A stretch of 22,323 nucleotides of DNA from a virus, in the IMG/VR virus record IMGVR_UViG_3300035157_000042, positions 1 through 22,323 of that record, one strand, 5' to 3'. Shown in pieces: positions 14,549 to 21,542 of this stretch. A program made the position numbers and the translations under genes. Every line of letters begins with the position of its first letter. The first letter of the stretch is position 1. A model generated the notes under the pieces. That model saw only the letters and a program-made list of their open reading frames with translations, had not been told where the DNA came from and did no database searches.

Positions 14549-15669
14549 TGCTTACCTTTAGAGAACTTTCTGAAAAGAAATCTAAAATTAAAATCAACCC
14601 AAAGCAAGCAGACCTTACAGAGAAAGATAAAAAAACTAAAGAAGTTGCCTGTGAGTCTGTTGATCTAACTGAAGAGTGGATCAATGCTAGTATAGAAGTA
14701 TCTGCTGATTACTTCTTTGCAGAGGGTATCAATGAGGATGGTTTAGATCAGATCATTGATGAAGTTGGACTAGAAGATTTTGTCGAGTTTGTTATTGATC
14801 CTATTGAGGAATTGAATGAGGAGAGATCAGCAAGAAAGGCATCAGTTAAAGCACCTTCATATGAGAAGGTGAAAGCTGCTGTTGATAAGTCTGATGCTGC
14901 TAAGAAGAAAGCAGGTAAAGGTGAGTACTCTAAGTCATATGCCAAGAGGTCTGGTGAGACTGAAGATAGTACTGATTATAAAGAGAAAGCACCTGCTAAG
15001 AAGAAAGCAAAACCAGTTGCTAAGGCTACTGTAAGGAAACCTAAAGCAGCACCTAAGAAGAAGGCAGCGACAGTTAAGAAGGTAGAGAAAGCAGTTAAGA
15101 CTGCTAAGAAAGAGCAACCAAAGAAACCAACTTCCAAGAAAGGATTGTTAGGTAAGGTAGGTGATGCTGTTAAGAAGGGTGTTGAGAGACACAACAAGGC
15201 AAGAGCAGCAGGTAAAGTACCAGAGAAACGTGTGAAGGAATTCGCAAAAGGATTTAAGAAAGGTGTTACTGGCACTCTTAAATTTGCTGGTAAGGTTAAG
15301 AAGGCTGTCAGTGAAGAGGTAGTAGATGAAGCAACTCGTCTTAAGAAAGAGAAGGGTTATGACAAGGGTGGTACTAAGAAACCATCTGCTACAAAGGATA
15401 AAGCATTATCATTCGTTCTTGATAAAATCAGGAAGGAACATGGTAAGGGTGCTGTTATGGGACAAGGTGGTAGCAGACAGCAAAAGAAAGAGAAAGGTGC
15501 TAAGTCATCATCAGGTACTGGTAAGTATTTGAAGAGAGCACAAGATAAGAAAGCCTATGTTGCTAAGGCAAAGAAGGCTGGATTTAAATCTGCACAAGAC
15601 TATACCAATACAATGGCGAGGTATGGTGGAGAAGATAATTATAAGAAAGGTAAAGGTCTGGGAACATGA
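14548..15669 (+). CDS. Lysine/alanine-rich histone-H1-like protein, probable internal virion protein
   Basis: A 373-aa protein from ATG 14548 (ribosome site GAGGAGG just upstream; a GTG at 14545 is less likely). The N-terminus MLTFRELSEKKSK again resembles a T4 capsid-targeting sequence with an L-S-E cleavage site. An acidic segment (about 28-95) is followed by a long basic region (about 105-225) made of AKKK/PKKKAA/VKKVEKAVK-type blocks. These resemble the tail of histone H1 and phage DNA-condensing proteins. The C-terminal part (about 262-373) is conserved-looking, with DYTNTMARYGG and ending KGKGLGT. Such composition suggests DNA binding inside the capsid or early after injection. There is no enzyme motif. 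Repeated AAGAAAG runs make the DNA locally repetitive. Confidence 0.75.
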   Translation: MLTFRELSEKKSKIKINPKQADLTEKDKKTKEVACESVDLTEEWINASIEVSADYFFAEGINEDGLDQIIDEVGLEDFVEFVIDPIEELNEERSARKASVKAPSYEKVKAAVDKSDAAKKKAGKGEYSKSYAKRSGETEDSTDYKEKAPAKKKAKPVAKATVRKPKAAPKKKAATVKKVEKAVKTAKKEQPKKPTSKKGLLGKVGDAVKKGVERHNKARAAGKVPEKRVKEFAKGFKKGVTGTLKFAGKVKKAVSEEVVDEATRLKKEKGYDKGGTKKPSATKDKALSFVLDKIRKEHGKGAVMGQGGSRQQKKEKGAKSSSGTGKYLKRAQDKKAYVAKAKKAGFKSAQDYTNTMARYGGEDNYKKGKGLGT

Positions 15670-15890
15670 GTCTCCCAGAAATTACCTATGATCCTTGGTT
15701 TCACGATAAACCTCACCCACATGATTCAATGCCAATAGCAACAAATGAACCATTAGATACTTCACCATCAGAGATTCAACCTCCTGGTGTAGATGAGGAA
15801 CCTATACATGAAAAGATGTATAGGATTGCAACCGATAAGTATAATCCATTTTCAGTTGGAGGGTCGGAAAGTATACATGACAAACGTTAA
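15666..15890 (+). CDS. Small Pro/His-rich hypothetical protein
   Basis: A 74-aa protein starting at ATG 15666 in the stop of the histone-like gene (ATGA). It is rich in Pro, His, Asp and Glu (FHDKPHPHDSMP; SEIQPPGVDEEP) and probably largely disordered. No domain is seen. It ends in SIHDKR and overlaps the next gene by 14 bases in another frame. Its place in the late block suggests a minor virion or assembly factor; function unknown. Confidence 0.65.
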   Translation: MSLPEITYDPWFHDKPHPHDSMPIATNEPLDTSPSEIQPPGVDEEPIHEKMYRIATDKYNPFSVGGSESIHDKR

Positions 15891-16071
15891 AGAGACAACT
15901 GATCTTGGAAAAGAGATACTTGCTTCTGCACGAAAGAGGCATGATGATGCAAAGAAAAAGAAGTTTGCTGACTTCCAAAAGAATGCAAGTGAAGTTAAGA
16001 AAAGAGGAGTAAGATTCTACGATAAGAAAGGATCAGGATATATTAAATCTGGTAAGAAAAAGTACGATTAG
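15877..16071 (+). CDS. Small basic hypothetical protein
   Basis: A 64-aa protein from ATG 15877 (GGAGGG lies upstream at a long distance). The frame is open from 15793, but the part before 15877 lies inside the previous gene and looks unlike a real protein. The product is a charged helix (EILASARKRHDDAKKKKFADFQ) ending in a basic GVRFYDKKGSGY-type tail. It may bind nucleic acid or be structural. No named family. Confidence 0.65.
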   Translation: MTNVKETTDLGKEILASARKRHDDAKKKKFADFQKNASEVKKRGVRFYDKKGSGYIKSGKKKYD

Positions 16072-16085
16072 TTGGCTATATAGAG

Positions 16086-16097
16086 TACCTATAGGTA
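16086..16097. repeat. 12-bp perfect palindrome before a small gene
   Basis: TACCTATAGGTA is its own reverse complement and lies 7 bases before the ATG at 16105. AGG within it is the only ribosome-site-like element for that gene, so a hairpin or a bound dimeric protein could control its translation or transcription. TATAAT (16098-16103) follows directly, too close to the ATG for an ordinary leadered promoter. Confidence 0.5.
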
Positions 16098-16104
16098 TAT
16101 AATT

Positions 16105-16293
16105 ATGGTTAACTTTTTAATGCCAATCGCTATCAGCATAATCAATAAGGCAGTTGATAGAATCCCTGAAGATCTTGACTCTGTTATTAAAGATTTTCTA
16201 ATCAAACTACTTAAGAAAGCAGCAGCTAAGACTGAGAACAAGGTCGATGACGAGCTTGTTTTAGCAGTAGAAAAAGCACTATTAAGTAGTTAA
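16105..16293 (+). CDS. Small amphipathic hypothetical protein
   Basis: A 62-aa protein starting MVNFLMPIAISIINKAVDRIP. The first 15 residues are hydrophobic; the rest is an amphipathic helix with lysines (IKDFLIKLLKKAAAKTENK) and an acidic end (DDELVLAVEKALLSS). It is too short for a transmembrane holin with confidence, but it could contact membranes or act as a small structural subunit. It is preceded by a 33-base gap with a palindrome and followed by a terminator, so it may be a separate or the last gene of its unit. Confidence 0.65.
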   Translation: MVNFLMPIAISIINKAVDRIPEDLDSVIKDFLIKLLKKAAAKTENKVDDELVLAVEKALLSS

Positions 16294-16297
16294 AATT

Positions 16298-16321
16298 TAG
16301 GGGTTGTAACCCCTATTTTTT
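16298..16321 (+). terminator. Rho-independent terminator upstream of the late promoter
   Basis: TAGGGG (16298-16303) pairs with CCCCTA (16310-16315) around a TTGTAA loop, in which TT and AA can pair further. It is followed by six T (16316-16321). The last T is also the first base of the TATAAATA box, so termination and re-initiation elements are fused. Confidence 0.88.
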
Positions 16322-16328
16322 ATAAATA
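16321..16328 (+). promoter_or_regulatory. Perfect T4 late promoter box TATAAATA
   Basis: An exact match to the T4 late promoter consensus, in a non-coding gap directly after a terminator. A 35-base stretch leads to the ATG at 16363, with CTGGAG as ribosome site. This is the best-placed late promoter in the window. In T4 such boxes are read by host RNA polymerase with gp55, gp33 and the gp45 clamp. Confidence 0.88.
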
Positions 16329-16362
16329 GTCTTAGTTAAAAATAATTCTGGAGTATAGTAAC

Positions 16363-16932
16363 ATGGCACTTTGGGGAGTCACAGATGCTGATGAAGCTAA
16401 GCCTAAGTGGGCTGTACAGGGTGGTGCTGTAGACCCCTCAAATATCTTTGCTACAGCAGAAGGTTGGGTTCTTAGACACTACAAGAAAGGAGATCAAAGC
16501 GAGTACTGGGATGAAGTTCTAGTTGCTGTTGATGGTCTAGTCGGAGCTGGTGGTCGTGGAACTGATACTCTAGGTAGTGCAGATATTACTGCCGTATTCT
16601 TTGAAGCAACAACATATGCTGCTGGAGCAACTGGAACCGTTGTTGTTATCTACAACGAGAAAGTGGACGTTACTAACGGTGCAACACTTACAGTTACTGT
16701 AACTGGAGCATCTAATGCAACTGCTACTGCTGCTGCACAGACAGGTACAAACCGTGTTGAATTTACATTCACAGCTGCAGCTGCTGATAAGGTACATACT
16801 ATTGGTGCTCAGACAATCTCTGGAACAATCAAGGACGCTGGTACAAACACAGCATCCGATAAGGTATTTGTTCTAGGTGATACAATCGGTGCTGGTGGAT
16901 CTGGTACTACTAAAACCTTTACATCGACATAA
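16363..16932 (+). CDS. Ig-like virion/decoration-type protein
   Basis: A 189-aa protein. The N-terminus MALWGVTDADEAKPKW is a start seen in abundant structural proteins of cyanophages. Residues about 70-165 form a Thr/Ala/Gly/Val-rich beta repeat with the pattern VVIYNEKVDVTNGATLTVTV ... NRVEFTFTAAAADKV. This resembles bacterial Ig-like (SwmB-like) domains found on phage decoration and adhesion proteins. There is no signal peptide and no enzyme motif. It has its own strong late promoter with a terminator directly before it and a ribosome site CTGGAG, suggesting high late expression, as for a head or tail decoration protein. It uses more C-ending codons than its neighbours. The exact position in the particle is unknown. 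Confidence 0.72.
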   Translation: MALWGVTDADEAKPKWAVQGGAVDPSNIFATAEGWVLRHYKKGDQSEYWDEVLVAVDGLVGAGGRGTDTLGSADITAVFFEATTYAAGATGTVVVIYNEKVDVTNGATLTVTVTGASNATATAAAQTGTNRVEFTFTAAAADKVHTIGAQTISGTIKDAGTNTASDKVFVLGDTIGAGGSGTTKTFTST

Positions 16933-16938
16933 TAGTAT

Positions 16939-17301
16939 ATGAAATTTGACGAACTGAATGAAGACACTTACATTCTGTTCGCCATTAAGCATTATGAAAA
17001 TCCTCACTGTGTTACACGTGAGGATTTTGATGAAGACCTTAAAAGATTTAAGTACCTCAAACGTTTACTTAAACGTTACGTTAGAGGTGGTCAATTAAGG
17101 ATACATTTGATTATAAATCATCTAATTATTCTTTATAATGTTTTTGGTGAAGCAGCAACACCATTACTCTTTTACAAATTAGAAAGAGAGTACTGGTGTA
17201 TTTTAAAAACTATACTTCTTTATCTTAATAAATATCCTATAGGGATGCTTCCTGAGTTAGAAATTGATCCTGATATTCAAAAAGAATTAAATCAGATATG
17301 A
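16939..17301 (+). CDS. Conserved phage hypothetical protein, helical
   Basis: A 120-aa mostly helical protein: MKFDELNEDTYILFAIKHYENPHC, then a basic stretch (KRFKYLKRLLKRYVRGG), then hydrophobic helices (LIINHLIILYNVFGEAATPLLFYKL) and an acidic end. The pattern MKFDEL..ENYILFAIK..NP is a recurrent start of a conserved protein in marine phages whose function is unknown to me. It follows the Ig-like gene by six bases and overlaps the next gene by four (ATGA), so it is probably read from the same late promoter. Confidence 0.75.
   Translation: MKFDELNEDTYILFAIKHYENPHCVTREDFDEDLKRFKYLKRLLKRYVRGGQLRIHLIINHLIILYNVFGEAATPLLFYKLEREYWCILKTILLYLNKYPIGMLPELEIDPDIQKELNQI
17227..17234 (+). promoter_or_regulatory. 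Weak late promoter candidate inside a coding region
   Basis: AATAAATA matches NATAAATA, 64 bases before the ATG at 17298. It lies within coding DNA (Leu-Asn-Lys-Tyr codons), so chance is a real alternative. It could give extra late transcription of the downstream genes. Confidence 0.25.
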
Positions 17302-17876
17302 ATGAAGACGCACCAACAATGAGTACTGCCACTGCAGGTGGAGCAGGTTTCAGTCATAAGGCTGCAGCTACTGGTCCTAATGCTGGTATAGATCCTATCA
17401 TGAACTTCAAGAAGAAGGTGCAGAAGCGTAAGAAGATGAAGGAAGATAATGAGATTGACAGACCTATTACTGTTGATCGACAAGTTCCTGGTGGTAGATC
17501 TAGATTGTTTCAGTATAGGGTAAAGATTCCTAAAGGTGATATAGATACTATCATATATGCAAACAATCCTGCTGAACTCAGACAGAAACTACGTTTGCTT
17601 GTTAATTACAGATATCGTGGGGATATTTCTATCGAAAGAATTATGCCTGGAGAAGCTGGTAAGTTCTTTATGAATAAAAGGAGTAAGCATATGAAAAATG
17701 TTAACGAGTCTGACGATCAAAAGCAGCAGCAAGCAATAGTACAACAGAAGACTGCTCTTGAAAAGAAAAAGGTAATGATTAAGAAGATGGCTTTACAAAA
17801 GCAACTTCAATCTAAAGTTCAAGACATGAAAAAGAAAGCTAGAGTTGGTGGTGTGAAGGGAGAAGCAGACAGTTAG
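17298..17876 (+). CDS. Conserved-type basic hypothetical protein
   Basis: A 192-aa protein. It begins with a disordered Ser/Ala/Gly-rich start (MNEDAPTMSTATAGGAGFSH). A basic stretch (KKKVQKRKKMKE) follows, then a compact alpha/beta part (about 60-120: RLFQYRVKIPKGDIDTIIYA ... YRYRGDISIERIMPGEAGKFF), and a Gln/Lys-rich helical tail probably forming a coiled coil (about 132-182). No enzyme motif. The start overlaps the previous stop (ATGA). An AATAAATA match lies upstream within the preceding gene. The role is unknown; a virion-assembly protein is possible from context. Confidence 0.7.
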   Translation: MNEDAPTMSTATAGGAGFSHKAAATGPNAGIDPIMNFKKKVQKRKKMKEDNEIDRPITVDRQVPGGRSRLFQYRVKIPKGDIDTIIYANNPAELRQKLRLLVNYRYRGDISIERIMPGEAGKFFMNKRSKHMKNVNESDDQKQQQAIVQQKTALEKKKVMIKKMALQKQLQSKVQDMKKKARVGGVKGEADS

Positions 17877-17878
17877 TC

Positions 17879-18274
17879 ATGGTTGAGGGTGTTAATACAG
17901 CTATCATTGAGCGACTGGAAAAGGTTGTCCAATCTCTACAGGAAAATTCTGTAAAGATGGGGCAACTTCTTGCTGTTCATAACGAAAAGTTAGACAAGCA
18001 AGACAAGGTTGATAATGTATTGTTTGAAAAGTTAGATAGTAATCGTAGATTAGTAGAAAGAGAAACAGCATTAATAAAGAAAGGATGTGAAAGAGATATC
18101 AGAAAAGTCGATGACCGTCTTAGAACGATGGAAAAGAAAATGTGGTCTATTTTTGGTGGTCTTGCTGTTATATCTTTCCTTGTTAGTATACCAGGCCAAA
18201 AATTCATCAAGAACTTGACAGATTCTCCATCAAATAGTATGATAAGGACTCCTGTAGTCCAACGAGTTGTCTGA
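17879..18274 (+). CDS. Coiled-coil protein with one membrane segment (XhlA-like layout)
   Basis: A 131-aa protein. Residues about 7-88 are predicted coiled coil from heptad-like Leu/Val/Ile spacing (IIERLEKVVQSLQENSVKMGQL...). One hydrophobic segment follows (WSIFGGLAVISFLVSIPG, 89-106), then a short polar tail. This coil-then-membrane layout is that of hemolysin XhlA-type phage proteins, which are associated with holins and lysis, but also of other phage membrane proteins. It begins two bases after the previous stop. Its end overlaps the gp61 start by eight bases. No other lysis gene is in the window. Confidence 0.65.
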   Translation: MVEGVNTAIIERLEKVVQSLQENSVKMGQLLAVHNEKLDKQDKVDNVLFEKLDSNRRLVERETALIKKGCERDIRKVDDRLRTMEKKMWSIFGGLAVISFLVSIPGQKFIKNLTDSPSNSMIRTPVVQRVV

Positions 18275-19247
18275 ATTTGTTGATGCACAATATGTAATGC
18301 TTCTATCTGGCAGACTGGATAAGTTTGTTAGGAAGAAGACAGACCTATATAACTTCCGTTGCCCCTACTGTGGTGATTCACAGAAACATAGGAATAAGGC
18401 AAGGGGGTATTTTTTTCGTGCAAAATCAGACATGGTATTTAAATGCCATAACTGTGGGGTAGGTAGAACTCTACCAAACTTCTTGAAAGACCAGGCACCA
18501 GACCTCTATGATGAGTACATCATGGAGAGATATAAGAAGGGTACAACAGGTAAAGGTTCTTATGTTCCGAAACCAAAATTTGAGAAACCAGTATTTAAGA
18601 AGCATGGAAATCTTAAAAAAATTTCTAGTCTAAATATTGAACACACTGCTTACAAGTACATCATAAATCGAGGGTTAGATCCCTCGTTGTTTTATTATGC
18701 TGAGGAGTTTTGTACATGGGTTAACACTCAGAAACCTACCTTCACACATATAACCAAGGATCATCCAAGGATCATCATCCCCTTCATTGATAAGGACGGT
18801 GAGTGGTTTGGATTCCAAGGTCGTGCATTAAATCCAAAAGATAAGTTACGTTATATAACTGTCATGTTGGATGAAAACAAACCTAAAATCTATGGACTCA
18901 ACAGGATCAATCCCAATAAAAAAATCTACATCGTCGAAGGACCGTTCGACTCAACCTTCTTGGATAATTCGATTGCGATGGCTGGGGCCGATGTTAGTGA
19001 TCGGACGTTTGGTTGGAGCAATTGTATTTGGGTTTATGATAACGAACCTCGCAACAGAGAAATCATCAAACGAATCTCCAAGTCAATCGACAGAGGTGAG
19101 AAGGTAGTGATATGGCCAAATGTAATAAAGGAAAAGGACATAAATGACATGGTAATAGCTGGACATGATGTCAAATCTTTGGTAGAATTAAACACGTACC
19201 AAGGTCTAGAAGCACAAGTTAAATTAACCGAATGGAAAAAGGTATGA
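18267..19247 (+). CDS. 61: DNA primase gp61
   Basis: A 326-aa primase. The N-terminal zinc-binding domain has C32-P-Y-C35 and C60-H-N-C63 (FRCPYCGDS, FKCHNCG). The TOPRIM part has E224-G-P-x-D228 (IYIVEGPFDS) and VYDNEP around D258. It makes RNA primers with helicase gp41. The likely start is TTG 18267, inside the end of the preceding gene. The first in-frame ATG (18297) would remove the first ten residues (MSEFVDAQYV), which look like the normal start. There is no strong ribosome site, so low expression or translational coupling is probable. The stop overlaps nrdA (ATGA at 19244). Mid-gene codons (about 18700-19130) are richer in C-ending forms than the small genes upstream. Confidence 0.93.
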   Translation: MSEFVDAQYVMLLSGRLDKFVRKKTDLYNFRCPYCGDSQKHRNKARGYFFRAKSDMVFKCHNCGVGRTLPNFLKDQAPDLYDEYIMERYKKGTTGKGSYVPKPKFEKPVFKKHGNLKKISSLNIEHTAYKYIINRGLDPSLFYYAEEFCTWVNTQKPTFTHITKDHPRIIIPFIDKDGEWFGFQGRALNPKDKLRYITVMLDENKPKIYGLNRINPNKKIYIVEGPFDSTFLDNSIAMAGADVSDRTFGWSNCIWVYDNEPRNREIIKRISKSIDRGEKVVIWPNVIKEKDINDMVIAGHDVKSLVELNTYQGLEAQVKLTEWKKV

Positions 19248-21529
19248 CGATTAGCGTTAAGAAAAGAAACGGTGATACCGCTTCTTTAGATTTAGAAAGG
19301 GTTCATCACATTGTTGAACATGCTTGCAATGGATTAGCAGGTGTGTCTGAATCAGCAGTTGAAATGAATTCTGGTCTTCAGTTCTTTGATGGAATTGAGA
19401 CCAAAGATATTCAAGAGATTCTTATTCGTTCTGCTAATGATTTGATTACGTTGGAGAATCCTAACTATCAATTCGTTGCTGCTAGACTTCTTCTATTTGG
19501 ATTAAGGAAGTCAGTATACAAAGGACATCCTGATAAGCATCCTACTCTTAAAGATCATGTCAAGAAGTGTATAGATCTTAAGGTTTATGACAGTGAAATA
19601 CTACAGAAGTTTTCTGATGAAGAGTGGGGTGTATTAAATAGTTACATCGATCACGATAGAGATTATCTCTTTACCTATGCAGGTATGCGTCAGGTATGTG
19701 ACAAGTATCTTGTACAAGATAGAAGCACTGGAGAGATCTATGAGACTCCACAGTTCATGTACATCATGATTGCTGCTACTCTCTTTCAAGATGACGATAA
19801 GTTTTATAGATTAGATTACATTAAAAAGTATTATGACGCAATCAGCAAGCACAAAATCAACATCCCAACGCCAGTCATGGCAGGTGTCAGAACACCCATT
19901 CGTCAATTTGCATCTTGTGTTCTGGTTGATCTTGATGACACCCTCGATAGTATCTTTAGCGGTGATATGGCTATTGGCAAGTACGTCGCACAAAGGGCTG
20001 GTATCGGTATTAACGCAGGAAGAATCAGAGGGATCAACTCTAAAATCCGTGGTGGAGAGGTTCAACACACAGGTGTCATCCCCTTCCTTAAAAAACTTGA
20101 ATCAACTGTCAGATGCTGCACTCAAAACGGGATCAGAGGCGGTTCAGCTACTGTCCACTTTCCGATCTGGCATCAAGAAATTCAAGACATCCTTGTTCTC
20201 AAAAACAACAAAGGAACAGAAGACAACCGAGTCAGAAAACTCGACTACAGTATCCAACTAAGTAAATTATTTTATGAGCGATTTATCCAGAACAGTACTA
20301 TTAGTTTATTCAGCCCTCATGATGTCCCTGGGTTGTATGACGCTTTTGGTAGCGATACCTTTGACGAACTCTATACTCAATACGAATCAGACGAATCAAT
20401 CTCTCGAACAACCATCGGAGCTCAAGAACTTATACTTGATCTCTTAAAGGAGAGAGCAGAGACTGGTCGTATATACATCATGAATATCGATCATTGTAAT
20501 ACTCATTCATCCTTTAAGGATAAGGTTAGCATGAGTAATCTCTGTCAAGAGATCACTCTACCTACTACACCTATCCAACATATTGATGGTAGTGGTGAGA
20601 TTGCATTGTGTATTCTTTCTGCTATTAATGTAGGTAAGATTAATAAGGTTGAAGAGTTGGATGAGTTGTGTGAGTTAGCAGTAAGAGGATTGGATGCACT
20701 GATAGACTATCAGCAGTATCCTGTAAAAGCAGCAGAACAATCTACAAAGAACCGTAGATCACTTGGTATAGGTTACATAGGTTTAGCACATTATCTTGCT
20801 AAGAATAACGTTAAGTATGATGATCCAGAAGCACATAAGTTAGTACATCAACTCACAGAGAGGTTCCAATATGCATTATTAAGTGCATCTAATCATCTTG
20901 CAATGGAGAAAGGACCATGCGGTTACTTTGGTAAGACAAAGTATGCTGACGGTATACTTCCTATCGATACATATAAGAAAGAAGTAGATGAGATAGTACC
21001 GAATGACCTATCATGTGATTGGGAGCATCTTAGGAAGCACATATCTAAGTATGGGTTACGGCACTCAACACTGTCGGCACAAATGCCTTCGGAGAGCAGT
21101 TCCGTTGTGTCAAACGCTACCAATGGAATCGAGCCTCCTAGAGACTACTTGTCCATTAAGAAATCAAAGAAGGGGCCTCTTAAGCAGGTTGTTCCATCAT
21201 ATACTACACTAAAGAATAACTATACTTTACTGTGGGATATGCCAAACAATGATGGATACATCAAGGTAACAGCAGTGATGCAGAAGTTCTTTGATCAAGC
21301 TATCAGTGGTAACTGGTCATATAATCCAGAGCATTACCCTGATAATGAAGTACCAGTGTCAGTAATGGCAAAGGATTTACTAACAACCTATAAGTATGGT
21401 TGGAAGACTTCTTACTATCAGAATACATATGATGCTAAGAAGGATGGTGAAGAGGAAGTTGATGTCGATAAACTTATCAATGAAATACTAACTACTGAGG
21501 AGGAGGTCTGTGACAGCTGTGCAGTCTAA
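19244..21529 (+). CDS. nrdA: Ribonucleotide reductase class Ia, alpha subunit (NrdA)
   Basis: ATG 19244 is chosen over 19232. It overlaps the gp61 stop by ATGA and gives 761 aa, the length of E. coli NrdA. The radical-site cysteines align: C225 (FASCVLVDLDD), C434 in NLCQEI with N432 and E436, and C456 (GEIALCILSAINVG). The C-terminal redox pair is C756/C759 (VCDSCAV), and the radical-transfer tyrosine pair is in KTSYYQNT. An N-terminal ATP-cone-like part (about 1-90) is present, but its allosteric function is not shown. It reduces ribonucleoside diphosphates to dNDPs together with NrdB, encoded next. No intron or homing endonuclease interrupts it. A middle part (about 19840-20440) has much more C-ending codon use than the flanks. 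Confidence 0.97.
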   Translation: MTISVKKRNGDTASLDLERVHHIVEHACNGLAGVSESAVEMNSGLQFFDGIETKDIQEILIRSANDLITLENPNYQFVAARLLLFGLRKSVYKGHPDKHPTLKDHVKKCIDLKVYDSEILQKFSDEEWGVLNSYIDHDRDYLFTYAGMRQVCDKYLVQDRSTGEIYETPQFMYIMIAATLFQDDDKFYRLDYIKKYYDAISKHKINIPTPVMAGVRTPIRQFASCVLVDLDDTLDSIFSGDMAIGKYVAQRAGIGINAGRIRGINSKIRGGEVQHTGVIPFLKKLESTVRCCTQNGIRGGSATVHFPIWHQEIQDILVLKNNKGTEDNRVRKLDYSIQLSKLFYERFIQNSTISLFSPHDVPGLYDAFGSDTFDELYTQYESDESISRTTIGAQELILDLLKERAETGRIYIMNIDHCNTHSSFKDKVSMSNLCQEITLPTTPIQHIDGSGEIALCILSAINVGKINKVEELDELCELAVRGLDALIDYQQYPVKAAEQSTKNRRSLGIGYIGLAHYLAKNNVKYDDPEAHKLVHQLTERFQYALLSASNHLAMEKGPCGYFGKTKYADGILPIDTYKKEVDEIVPNDLSCDWEHLRKHISKYGLRHSTLSAQMPSESSSVVSNATNGIEPPRDYLSIKKSKKGPLKQVVPSYTTLKNNYTLLWDMPNNDGYIKVTAVMQKFFDQAISGNWSYNPEHYPDNEVPVSVMAKDLLTTYKYGWKTSYYQNTYDAKKDGEEEVDVDKLINEILTTEEEVCDSCAV

Positions 21530-21542
21530 AGAAGTAACTGGT

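Noticed and set aside
14060-15275. Several reverse-strand frames opposite the lysine-rich genes
   Set aside because: They arise because AAG/AAA-rich coding reads as Leu/Phe/Ser-rich on the other strand; no start signals.
16570-16797. Cys/Ser-rich reverse frame opposite the Ig-like gene
   Set aside because: Composition is the mirror of Thr/Ala codons; no start or partner genes on the reverse strand.
19833-20261. 142-aa alternative + frame in nrdA
   Set aside because: Overlaps the NrdA active-site region; it is open because of the C-ending codon island, with no ribosome site.
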